This document shows positions 1 through 7,918 of a stretch of 64,000 bases of DNA, piece by piece. The notes under the pieces were generated by a model. That model was not told the DNA's origin, ran no database searches, and saw nothing but the letters and a program-made list of their open reading frames with translations. This DNA comes from Chryseobacterium nakagawai (GTDB taxonomy: Bacteria; Bacteroidota; Bacteroidia; Flavobacteriales; Weeksellaceae). The translations under genes were made by a program, and so were the position numbers. Location of the stretch: positions 2,658,501 to 2,722,500 of the forward strand of contig NZ_LR134386.1 of assembly GCF_900637665.1 (NCBI RefSeq), written 5' to 3'. Every line of letters starts with the position of its first letter. Position 1 is the stretch's first letter.

Positions 1-1814
1 TTATTATTAGTTCCCAAATACTGTAGATACTCTGCGGCTAATGGAAGCATTTTGTTGTTCCATTTTCCGGAATCAAAGTGATAGTACATTCTGAATAATG
101 CGTTGTCCGTGTTTTTTACAGAAAGTACCTCTACATCACCTAATTTGTTTTTAGCAATGTCCTTATCATAGTTTAGCCATACCGGGGCGATTGCTTTTTC
201 AGGCATTTCATCAATTTTCTTAAGAAAAGCAGATTGGTCTTCTCTGTTTACAGAAACAGGAGTAATGGTAGGTTTGTCAACCTTTACTATGTTTTTGTCT
301 TCTCCTTTTTTCTTATAAACCGCTACGTAATTGTTGTTTTGAAGATATTTGGAAACAAAGTCCATGATATCTTTTTTGGTAAGCTTAGAAATTTCTTCAA
401 TATATTCTAGGTTTGCCTTGTGATCAACATCAGAAGTGAATTCATCCATTAAGATGCTTGCTCTTGAAGAGTATTTTTCATCCTTTTGAATCGTATTCTT
501 TTTTTCGTTGTTTACGATAGACTGAATAAGGTCATCAGAGAATTCTCCTTTTCTTAGTTTATCGATTTCCTGAAGAAGAAGATTTTTCACTTCATCTAAA
601 GACTGTCCTTCAGTCGGTTTTCCTTGCAGAAGTAATACCGAATAATCTTTCAGGGCATAAGGATAAGCAAAAGCACCAAGTAATTTTTGCTTTTTCACCA
701 GATCAAGATCAATTAATCCAGCTTGCCCGTTGGTCAGCATGCTGCCTACAAAGTTTAATAGTCTTGCATCTTTTGTTGAAGCACCGGGAAATCTGAAGCC
801 AAGCATTACACTTTCTGAGTCAGGTCCTACCACTTCTTTTATGACTGGAGAGGTAATCGCTTTTTCCTGACCTACTTTATATTCCGGAACCGGTTTAGAT
901 TTCATATAAGAGAAAGCTTTGTCAATCTTGGCAATAGCTTCATCCGGATTGAAATCTCCCGACATGATGATTCCCATGTTGTTGGGAACATAATAATTGT
1001 TATAATAATCTCTGATCGCGTGCAGAGAAGGGTTTTTCAAATGCTCAATGGTTCCGATGGTAGTCTGCTTTCCATAATTGTTATTAGGGAAAAGGTTAGC
1101 AAACATCATATCATATACCTTGTCTCCATCATCATCAAGCGTTCTGTTTTTCTCTTCGTATACTGCTTCTAATTCTGTATGGAATAATCTGAGAATGGGC
1201 TCTCTAAATCTTTCTGACTGCAAAGCCAGAAATTTATCCATAACATTGGAAGGGATGTCTTCCGTGTATACTGTTTGTTCAAAAGAGGTGAAAGCGTTTG
1301 ATCCGTCAGCACCCATACCAGCCATCATTTTGTCATATTCATTGGCAATCGCGTATTTGGCAGCTTCTCCGGAAACCCTGTCGATTTCTTTGTAGATCTC
1401 TTTTCTCTTAGCTTCGTCTTTGGTCTGGTTGTATTTCTCATAAAGAGCATCAATCTGGTCTAAAAGAGGTTTTTCCTTCGCCCAGTCTTTAGATCCGAAC
1501 TGATTGGTTCCTTTGAAGAGCATGTGTTCCAGGTAATGAGCAAGACCTGTATGATCTGCAGGATCTGTTTTACTTCCTGCTTTTGTAGCGATATAGGTCT
1601 GGATTCTTGGTTCTTTGTTGGTTGGGCTTAAAATAACTGTTAATCCGTTCTTTAAAGTATAATATCTTGCGGCGGTAGGGTCATTGGTGACAAACTTATA
1701 TTTGTATCCATTGGAAGTTGCTTCCTTCCATTGATAGTCCTGTCCGAAAGCATGGCCTGCAAAACTTGCTGCTGCAATACTGGTAACGATTGTTAATTTT
1801 TTAAACAAATTCAT
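1..1814 (-). CDS. M16 family zinc peptidase (pitrilysin-like), 3' end cut by window
   Basis: Secreted metallopeptidase of the M16 (insulinase/pitrilysin) family. About 604 residues are visible and the frame is still open at base 1, so the C-terminal end is missing. An N-terminal signal peptide (residues 1-24, ending AFGQ) points to export. The inverted zinc motif HxxEH is at residues 93-97 (HYLEH), and a downstream ELEAVYEE stretch fits the third zinc ligand. The visible part covers the active first M16 domain and most of an inactive partner domain, as in the two-domain members of about 900 residues. The ATG at 1814 lies only 35 bp after the upstream aminotransferase stop, so the two may be co-transcribed. 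The natural substrate cannot be read from the sequence. The family call is secure. Confidence 0.93.
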   Translation of the reverse strand, partial: MNLFKKLTIVTSIAAASFAGHAFGQDYQWKEATSNGYKYKFVTNDPTAARYYTLKNGLTVILSPTNKEPRIQTYIATKAGSKTDPADHTGLAHYLEHMLFKGTNQFGSKDWAKEKPLLDQIDALYEKYNQTKDEAKRKEIYKEIDRVSGEAAKYAIANEYDKMMAGMGADGSNAFTSFEQTVYTEDIPSNVMDKFLALQSERFREPILRLFHTELEAVYEEKNRTLDDDGDKVYDMMFANLFPNNNYGKQTTIGTIEHLKNPSLHAIRDYYNNYYVPNNMGIIMSGDFNPDEAIAKIDKAFSYMKSKPVPEYKVGQEKAITSPVIKEVVGPDSESVMLGFRFPGASTKDARLLNFVGSMLTNGQAGLIDLDLVKKQKLLGAFAYPYALKDYSVLLLQGKPTEGQSLDEVKNLLLQEIDKLRKGEFSDDLIQSIVNNEKKNTIQKDEKYSSRASILMDEFTSDVDHKANLEYIEEISKLTKKDIMDFVSKYLQNNNYVAVYKKKGEDKNIVKVDKPTITPVSVNREDQSAFLKKIDEMPEKAIAPVWLNYDKDIAKNKLGDVEVLSVKNTDNALFRMYYHFDSGKWNNKMLPLAAEYLQYLGTNN

Positions 1815-1849
1815 TGGTATGGCTGTGTTTTATTTTAGTTTTTTGATTC

Positions 1850-3043
1850 TTAGTTAAATTGCTCTAATAAATCTTTGATTCGTTTCATTGCTTCTCTTAA
1901 TTCTTCTTCAGATGCTGCATAAGAGAATCTGATACATTCCGGACTTCCAAAAGAGAATCCTCCAACACATCCTACATGAGCGTTTTCCAATAAGAACATG
2001 GCGAAATCATCAGAGTTTTTGATTTCTGTTCCGTTCAGTGTTTTTCCGATATAATGTGAAATGTCCGGGAAGAAATAGAAAGCTGCTTTTGGAAGTAATA
2101 CTTTGAATCCTGGAATTTCCTTGATAAGCTCATATACAAGATCTCTTCTTTTTTTGAAAGCATCAATCATGTATCTGTATTCTGATGGATCGGTTTTTAA
2201 AGCAACAATAGAAGCTCTTTGAGCTACAGTATTAGCTCCGCTTGTCATTTGTCCCTGTACTTTCTCACAGGCTTTAGCCAGCCATTCTGGACATGCAGAA
2301 TATCCGATTCTCCAGCCGGTCATTGCAAAAGCTTTTGACATCCCGTTGATTACGGCAGTTTGCTCATACACTTCAGGGAACTGGGCAATGGAAGTAGTTT
2401 TTGTTTCATAGTTGATGAATTCATAGATTTCATCTGAAATAATCGTTACATGAGGATATTTAGCGACCACTTTAGCAATAGATTTCAATTCATCATAGGT
2501 GTAATATCCTCCTGATGGGTTACATGGTGAACTGAAAAGGATGGCTTTTGTTTTATCAGTAATTGCTTCTTCAAGCTGTTCAGCAGTTACTTTGAAATCG
2601 GTAACATAAGAAGTAGGAAGCATTACAGAAGCTCCTCCCATCATTTTAACCATTTCATCGTAGCTTACCCAATAAGGAGCTGGAAGCAAAACTTCATCAC
2701 CATCATTGATAATAGCAGCTAAAACATTGAGAATAGCCTGTTTTGCGCCATTTGAAACACAGATCTGTGTTGGTTTGTATTCCAGATTATTGTCTCTTTT
2801 TAATTTATAAGCAATCGCTTCGCGCAGTTCCAGGAATCCCGGAACAGGAGAGTAGTGGCTGTAGTTTTGGTTAATGGCATCGAATGCTGCCTGTTTGATA
2901 TTGTCCGGAACATCAAAATCCGGTTCGCCAAGGGTTAAGCTGATGACATCAATTCCGTTCGCCTTCATTTCCCTTGCTTTATTAGACATTACAAAAGTCT
3001 GTGAGTATCCTAGTCTTTTTACTCTATCTGAAAGTTTGTCCAT
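1850..3043 (-). CDS. Class I/II PLP-dependent aminotransferase (aspartate aminotransferase-like)
   Basis: Cytosolic fold-type I aminotransferase, probably aspartate or aromatic/prephenate-type, transferring an amino group between an amino acid and a 2-oxo acid through pyridoxal phosphate. From the chosen start it is 397 residues. The PLP lysine is K237 in GMSKAFAMTGWRIGY; N175 (CNPSGG) and D204/Y207 (IISDEIY) are the other cofactor contacts. The substrate-carboxylate arginine falls in the C-terminal ECIRFSYA. I chose the ATG at 3043 over an in-frame TTG at 3064, because the TTG lies inside a TATATTTG promoter element (3062-3069) and could not be transcribed from it. It precedes the M16 peptidase gene by 35 bp. 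Exact substrate is unresolved. Confidence 0.93.
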   Translation of the reverse strand: MDKLSDRVKRLGYSQTFVMSNKAREMKANGIDVISLTLGEPDFDVPDNIKQAAFDAINQNYSHYSPVPGFLELREAIAYKLKRDNNLEYKPTQICVSNGAKQAILNVLAAIINDGDEVLLPAPYWVSYDEMVKMMGGASVMLPTSYVTDFKVTAEQLEEAITDKTKAILFSSPCNPSGGYYTYDELKSIAKVVAKYPHVTIISDEIYEFINYETKTTSIAQFPEVYEQTAVINGMSKAFAMTGWRIGYSACPEWLAKACEKVQGQMTSGANTVAQRASIVALKTDPSEYRYMIDAFKKRRDLVYELIKEIPGFKVLLPKAAFYFFPDISHYIGKTLNGTEIKNSDDFAMFLLENAHVGCVGGFSFGSPECIRFSYAASEEELREAMKRIKDLLEQFN

Positions 3044-3061
3044 GTATTTTTTGAATTTTAA

Positions 3062-3069
3062 CAAATATA
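3062..3069 (-). promoter_or_regulatory. Bacteroidetes -7 promoter element of the aminotransferase gene
   Basis: TATATTTG on the minus strand, an exact match to TAnnTTTG, 18 bp before the ATG at 3043. No convincing -33 TTG is seen. Its position excludes the TTG at 3064 as a start. Confidence 0.7.
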
Positions 3070-3189
3070 TAATAAAAACACCTTGTAGGAGAAATAAAAA
3101 AGGAGCAGGTTTAAAGATTTTTATCAGGTTTGAAAGGGATGTGATATTTGAAATTAAGGCCTCTTTTTTAATATACTCTTCTTTAAAAT

Positions 3190-3219
3190 TTGAAGAAAGC
3201 CAATAAAAACTTACTTTTG
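3190..3219 (+). promoter_or_regulatory. Promoter of rsmG (TTG, 19 bp, TACTTTTG)
   Basis: TTG at 3190-3192 and TACTTTTG at 3212-3219, separated by 19 bp, match the flavobacterial TTG/TAnnTTTG promoter. The ATG at 3238 follows 18 bp after. The longest reading frame would start at this same TTG, so that start is inside the promoter and is rejected. Confidence 0.8.
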
Positions 3220-3237
3220 CAGATTATAATAATTCAC

Positions 3238-3873
3238 ATGTCTACATCGTTACTATTAAAATATTTTCCGGATCTTACCGAAACACAGCTAGAACAGTTT
3301 GGAAAACTGGAAACCCTGTACCATGAATGGAATGAAAAGATCAATGTAATTTCCAGAAAAGATATGGAATCGCTGTATGAAAAGCATATTCTTCACTCGT
3401 TAGGAGTGGCTAAAGTAATGGAATTTGCTCCTGGAACGAAAGTGTTGGATATTGGTACCGGAGGTGGTTTTCCGGGGATTCCATTGGCAATTCTGTTTCC
3501 TGAAACACAATTTACTCTTATTGATTCCATAGGGAAGAAGATTAGTGTAGTAAATGCTGTAGCGGAAGGAGTAGGGTTGAAAAATGTAACAGCCATCCAC
3601 GGAAGAGCAGAGAAATTAAAAGAAAAATTTCACTTTGTAGTCAGCAGAGCGGTCACTCAGATGCCGGAATTTTTAAGATGGCTGAAAGGAAAATTTGAAA
3701 AAGACCAGTTTAACCCTAAACATAATGGGATTTTATATTTAAAAGGCGGGGATCTTGCTGAAGAACTTGCCGGACTTAAATGTGAAATTTTTAGCCTAAA
3801 AAATTATTTTGATGAAGAGTTTTTTGATACTAAAAAAGTAGTTTATTTATCAAAAGGTAATTTTAATTCTTGA
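3238..3873 (+). CDS. rsmG: 16S rRNA (guanine(527)-N7)-methyltransferase RsmG
   Basis: Cytosolic SAM-dependent methyltransferase that makes m7G527 in 16S rRNA; loss is known in other bacteria to give low-level streptomycin resistance. It is 211 residues, the usual family size. The SAM-binding glycine loop VLDIGTGGGFPG is at residues 69-80, preceded by the RsmG-typical YHEWNEKINVISRKD stretch (about 28-42) and EKHILHSL. SRAVTQMPEFLRW is the conserved segment after the fold centre. The ATG start is set by the promoter at 3190-3219. It stands alone, 62 bp before a small lipoprotein gene, and is divergent from the aminotransferase gene. Confidence 0.95.
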   Translation: MSTSLLLKYFPDLTETQLEQFGKLETLYHEWNEKINVISRKDMESLYEKHILHSLGVAKVMEFAPGTKVLDIGTGGGFPGIPLAILFPETQFTLIDSIGKKISVVNAVAEGVGLKNVTAIHGRAEKLKEKFHFVVSRAVTQMPEFLRWLKGKFEKDQFNPKHNGILYLKGGDLAEELAGLKCEIFSLKNYFDEEFFDTKKVVYLSKGNFNS

Positions 3874-3935
3874 TTTTCTTGGAATAAAGAATAATTTTTA
3901 CTAAATATGTATTGGTAATCAGAAAATTAAAGATT

Positions 3936-4340
3936 ATGAAAAAGTTTCTAAATATTGGATTTTCAGCATTATTGTTTGGCTTTGTATTGATTTCATGTAA
4001 TGATGATGATTATCAGACCATAGAATCTATTGATAAGGTCAAAATAGACAGTGTAAAAATTACCAATGACACTATGGATGTCTTTGCGATACAACGCATA
4101 AAAACTTATTCCACCTATTCTTCTCAGTGCCAGGGGTTTTATGGGTACGATTATATTCATAATGGTAATTTTGAAAGATCAGTTACTGCTTATAAGTACA
4201 TTAGTAATGGTCCCTGTACTCAAAAGAGTTACTCTGCCGTTAATCAGATTAATTTTAATCCGCAGAGAATAGGAAAGTACACCTTTACTTTCTGGAGCGG
4301 AGGAAATAACTGGATTACAAAAACGATTGTAGTGAAATAA
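3936..4340 (+). CDS. Small lipoprotein of unknown function
   Basis: I do not recognise the family. The protein is 134 residues from the ATG at 3936; an upstream in-frame TTG at 3912 would place charged residues before the signal and is less likely. A lipoprotein signal with lipobox LISC is followed by an acidic NDDD, so it is probably anchored in the outer membrane and may be surface-exposed, as acidic residues after the cysteine favour surface export in Bacteroidetes. The rest is beta-rich, with three later cysteines and a C-terminal YTFTFWSGGNNW strand pattern that suggests an immunoglobulin-like fold. Its TAA shares its last base with the ATG of the DUF922 gene (TAATG), so the two are translationally coupled. 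Confidence 0.7.
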   Translation: MKKFLNIGFSALLFGFVLISCNDDDYQTIESIDKVKIDSVKITNDTMDVFAIQRIKTYSTYSSQCQGFYGYDYIHNGNFERSVTAYKYISNGPCTQKSYSAVNQINFNPQRIGKYTFTFWSGGNNWITKTIVVK

Positions 4341-4876
4341 TGAAATTGACTTTTATATTCTGTCTATTGGCGGCAAATGCTGTGTTTGGACAGAAAATTA
4401 TCTGGCAGGAAGGGCAAAAGCTGGTATGGGACAATTTTAAAAGTCCTGTCAACAGAAGAAACAATCCGGATGTTGCGGCTTATACCAATTGTGGTTGGGA
4501 ATATTCTGTAGTGAAATCCTCCAATCCAAAATCTCCTGTAAAAATTGAAATAAAGACAATTTTCAGCGAAGATAAATCGTGGAAGGACGTCAAAAAGATC
4601 AATGATTATATTTTGCTGCATGAGCAGAAACACTTTGATATTGCTGAACTTTTTGTAAGGAAATTCAGAAAAACTATAGCAGAAAAAATCAGGAATTCCG
4701 GCGATTACGATAAGTTATTTAAATCTATTTATAACGCAATCTCCAACGAATATAAGAACTTTCAGATAACCTATGACAGAGATACCCGTCATGGAATGGA
4801 TGAAGGAAAACAGGCAGAATACAACGCTGCTATCTCTCAAGAATTAGAAAACCTTAAAAGCTACCAAGCCCCTTGA
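4340..4876 (+). CDS. DUF922-like secreted protein with HExxH motif
   Basis: A 178-residue exported protein with a Sec signal peptide (about residues 1-17, ending VFGQ). The core carries LLHEQKHFDIAELFVRKFR (about 93-111), which includes HEQKH, a match to the HExxH zinc-metallopeptidase motif and typical of DUF922 proteins; activity is not established for that family. The N-terminal segment KLVWDNFKSPV also fits the family pattern. The start overlaps the preceding lipoprotein stop by one base, and its own TGA overlaps the TTG start of the nuclease gene by three bases, giving a tight three-gene run. A link to the downstream DNA-repair-type nuclease is not apparent from the sequence. Confidence 0.72.
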   Translation: MKLTFIFCLLAANAVFGQKIIWQEGQKLVWDNFKSPVNRRNNPDVAAYTNCGWEYSVVKSSNPKSPVKIEIKTIFSEDKSWKDVKKINDYILLHEQKHFDIAELFVRKFRKTIAEKIRNSGDYDKLFKSIYNAISNEYKNFQITYDRDTRHGMDEGKQAEYNAAISQELENLKSYQAP

Positions 4877-7560
4877 AATTCCTCAATAAGATCATCCACG
4901 AACTGTTGGCACAAAACCCGGATCTATCTGCGTTTAATATCATCCTGCCCGGAAAACGTCCGATTGTATTTATCAGACAGATTCTGGAAGAAAACAACTA
5001 TTCTGGATTTCTTCCCAACTTTTTTACCATCGAGGAACTAATTAACTCAATTGCTGACAAACAGGTTATCCAGGGAATTCCGCTTTGGCTTTTTTCATTC
5101 GACGTGTATCGAAGTCTTAACCTGATCCCCAGAGATAATTTCTCTGACTTTTTGAAGTGGTTTCCAACCTTGCAGAAGGATTGGGATGATATTCTGAAAT
5201 TTTCGGATAGTGACGTGGCGGTTTTACAGTACATGTTTGATGAAGAAAGGATTAAAGAATGGGCCCAGAACCTTGGTGAGGATGATGATGTACCCAGAAA
5301 GAAATTTCTTAATTTCTGGCAGAATATGAATGTTTTTCTTCCCGAATTAAAAAGCAGGTTACAGGAAAAGAACTGGGCGACCTCAGGAATGATTCACGAG
5401 GCTGCTAAAGCAAGTATTGCTGATTTCGCGAAGAATACTTCAGAGCAGTTTATATTCTGCGGATTTAACGCCTTTACGCCAGTTGAAGAAAAATTGGTAA
5501 GAAGTCTTTTGCGGTGGAATAAAGCTCAGTGCTTTTTTCAGGCAGACCGTTATTACTTTAATGATGAAAGACAGGAGGCCGGAAAATTCCTCAGAAATCA
5601 TAAGACATGGAAAGAATTTGATGATAGCAGGGCTTTTCAGTGGATAGAGGATGACTTTAACCAACCTAAAAAGATCAAAGTATATGAAGTTTCCGGAAAT
5701 GTAACGCAAACTAAAGTGTTGCCGGAGATCTTTAAAGAAATCAATAATAAAACCTACTCAAACACAGCAGTAGTTTTGCTGGATGAGAACCTTCTTCCTG
5801 CGAGCCTAGATGTGATGCATGGGGTAGATAACCTGAATATCACGATGGGATTCCCATTGAAGAACCTGTCTTTCTCCAATGCTGTAAAACGACTTTTTTA
5901 TCTGCAGAAACAGCTGGAAAAAAATAAAACTTCGTATTACTACAGGGATGTATTTCCTATTCTTGAAGAGCTTCCGAAATCAGCCAAAGATGAGCTAATC
6001 ATCAATGATTTTAAAGCAAAGATAGAAGAAAGGAATATCGTTTATATCTCTAAAAAGCTTTTGAATGAACTTCTGGGAGAGTTATCTTACTTTGGTCTTC
6101 TGCAAAAAGCTGCAAGCACGAATACTTATCTGGATATTCTGATATCGTTTTGTCACCAGGTGAAATGGCTGGAAATAGATGATATTCAATATGAAAATGT
6201 ATCTCATTTCGAGAATGCCTTCAGGATCATTAAAAACCAATTGACTCCGTATAATATCGAGATTAAAATGGAAACGCTGGAAATTCTCATCAACCAGCAT
6301 ATCAATTCTGAAAGTATCGATTTTCAGGGTGAGCCATTAAGAGGGTTACAGATTATGGGATTGCTGGAAACACGTCTTCTGAATTTTGAAAATGTGATTC
6401 TGCTTTCAGTCAATGAAGGGAAACTTCCATTGGGAAATTCACAAAATACCTATATTCCTTTTGATATCAGAAGATTTTTTGATCTCCATACCTTTTTGGA
6501 AAATGACAGTATTTATGCCTATCACTTTTACAGGCTGATTCAGGATGCCCAAAATGTTCATTTGTTGTACAATGCATTAAGTTCAGGAGTGAATACGGGA
6601 GAGAAAAGCCGTTTTATTACCCAGATCGAAATGGAAAGTTCCCATGAGATTGAACACCTGATTATTGAGAATTCTTCAGAACCGATTATCACAAAGCCTA
6701 TAGAGATTTCCAAGACGGAAAGTGTAAGACAAAAACTTCAGAAATGGAAGGAAAGGGTATCGGCTTCCCACCTAACAAGCTACCTTTATAATCCCATTGA
6801 TTTTTACTTATCCAAGATATTAAATACTTCAGAGTCAGACGAAATTGAAGAGGAACTGTCTGTGAAAAATTATGGAAACTTAGTTCATTATTCACTTCAA
6901 GAAATTTATGAGGTATTGAAGGGTAAGGTTTTAAAAGAAAGTGATTTAGAGAAATCAGTTAAAGCAATAGATAAATATATTAATATTGCTATTGAGAAGC
7001 TTAAACACCAGCCAGAATTCTATGAAAAAGGGATGAACTATATCCACAAGGCTATTGCGAAAAAAGTAATTGAAAACATTTTGAATCATGATCTGGATCT
7101 TATTAGAGGAGGTAATAAATTAGAGATTATTGACATTGAAAGAAAGTTCGAAAATGTGGAGTTTTATCTCGACGGAAATGATAAAATTTCGTTCTTAGGA
7201 TTTATCGACAGAATTGATAAACTAAACGGAACGTTAAGGATCATTGATTATAAAACAGCAAAAATTAAAAATCTCCATGTAAAAATTGATGAGGATAATG
7301 TAGAAGGCTATTTCCATAACAGTGACAGAAAACAGGCATTGCAACTTTGTATTTATCATTATGTGGTACAGCATCTTCCGGAATTTTGGGGCTTTCCAAT
7401 TGAAACGGGTATCTGGAGTTTTGCAGAAGCTAAAAAAGGAATGGTTCCTCTGGTGTTTGATAAGGGAGATATTGATGATGCAATGAGATCTGTTAAAAGT
7501 CTTATACAGGAAATTCTGAATCCTGATATCAATTTTGTGGAAACTGTGAAGTCTTATTAA
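4873..7560 (+). CDS. PD-(D/E)XK nuclease family protein, AddB/RexB-like
   Basis: An 895-residue cytosolic protein resembling the AddB/RexB subunit of helicase-nucleases that process DNA double-strand breaks. The N-terminus has a degenerate P-loop region (IILPGKRP, about residues 23-30), so ATPase function is doubtful. The C-terminal nuclease domain has H672 (NLVH), D779 (GFIDRID), D792 and K794 (IIDYKTAK), then KQALQLCIYHYV, the usual order of PD-(D/E)XK motifs. The start is TTG at 4873, overlapping the upstream TGA; no ATG lies near and the N-terminus looks complete. An AddA-like helicase partner would be expected, and none is in this window. No strong terminator follows. Confidence 0.85.
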   Translation: MKFLNKIIHELLAQNPDLSAFNIILPGKRPIVFIRQILEENNYSGFLPNFFTIEELINSIADKQVIQGIPLWLFSFDVYRSLNLIPRDNFSDFLKWFPTLQKDWDDILKFSDSDVAVLQYMFDEERIKEWAQNLGEDDDVPRKKFLNFWQNMNVFLPELKSRLQEKNWATSGMIHEAAKASIADFAKNTSEQFIFCGFNAFTPVEEKLVRSLLRWNKAQCFFQADRYYFNDERQEAGKFLRNHKTWKEFDDSRAFQWIEDDFNQPKKIKVYEVSGNVTQTKVLPEIFKEINNKTYSNTAVVLLDENLLPASLDVMHGVDNLNITMGFPLKNLSFSNAVKRLFYLQKQLEKNKTSYYYRDVFPILEELPKSAKDELIINDFKAKIEERNIVYISKKLLNELLGELSYFGLLQKAASTNTYLDILISFCHQVKWLEIDDIQYENVSHFENAFRIIKNQLTPYNIEIKMETLEILINQHINSESIDFQGEPLRGLQIMGLLETRLLNFENVILLSVNEGKLPLGNSQNTYIPFDIRRFFDLHTFLENDSIYAYHFYRLIQDAQNVHLLYNALSSGVNTGEKSRFITQIEMESSHEIEHLIIENSSEPIITKPIEISKTESVRQKLQKWKERVSASHLTSYLYNPIDFYLSKILNTSESDEIEEELSVKNYGNLVHYSLQEIYEVLKGKVLKESDLEKSVKAIDKYINIAIEKLKHQPEFYEKGMNYIHKAIAKKVIENILNHDLDLIRGGNKLEIIDIERKFENVEFYLDGNDKISFLGFIDRIDKLNGTLRIIDYKTAKIKNLHVKIDEDNVEGYFHNSDRKQALQLCIYHYVVQHLPEFWGFPIETGIWSFAEAKKGMVPLVFDKGDIDDAMRSVKSLIQEILNPDINFVETVKSY

Positions 7561-7918
7561 TCTTATACAATTTTTTAAATAGTTTTTTGGCTGTGGCCGA
7601 AATTAATGTGACGCAAAGCTTATTTTTGAGTGCACTTTATTTTGAATTGAGCTAAGAAGAAATGGATTAAAAATCGATTCTGATGAAACTTATTTTGGTG
7701 CAGCCAATGATAATATTATAAATGGCTTAAGTACCTTAAATTATTTTAGTAACAATATTCTATTTTCCAAAAAAGTCATACTCATGAAAAGTTATTTTGA
7801 CAATAAATCTTTTTACATTCTTCTTCAATAGGGAAATTGATAATGTTTTTTAGCAGCTTTTACGGTATAATTGTATATTTACTGTGAATTTTTTATACAC
7901 ATAAAAACAGGCTGTCTC
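7561..7918. other. Intergenic region with a relic reading frame
   Basis: AT-rich 358-bp gap. On the plus strand about 7643-7830 is open for some 60 codons with protein-like composition (it includes ETYFGAANDNIINGLSTLNY) but lacks a good start codon, so it may be a decayed gene end. Just before the patatin gene TATATTTA (about 7874-7881) is one base off the -7 consensus. I see no RNA gene or terminator. Confidence 0.35.

Noticed and set aside
1078..1395. Open frame of 105 codons on the plus strand
   Set aside because: Lies wholly opposite the M16 peptidase coding region; no promoter, no recognisable protein features.
2874..3206. Open frame of 110 codons on the plus strand
   Set aside because: Overlaps the 5' end of the aminotransferase gene and the divergent promoters; composition not protein-like.
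7871..7918. Longer start for the patatin gene at a TTG
   Set aside because: Adds residues ahead of a normal signal peptide that begins at the ATG 7919.
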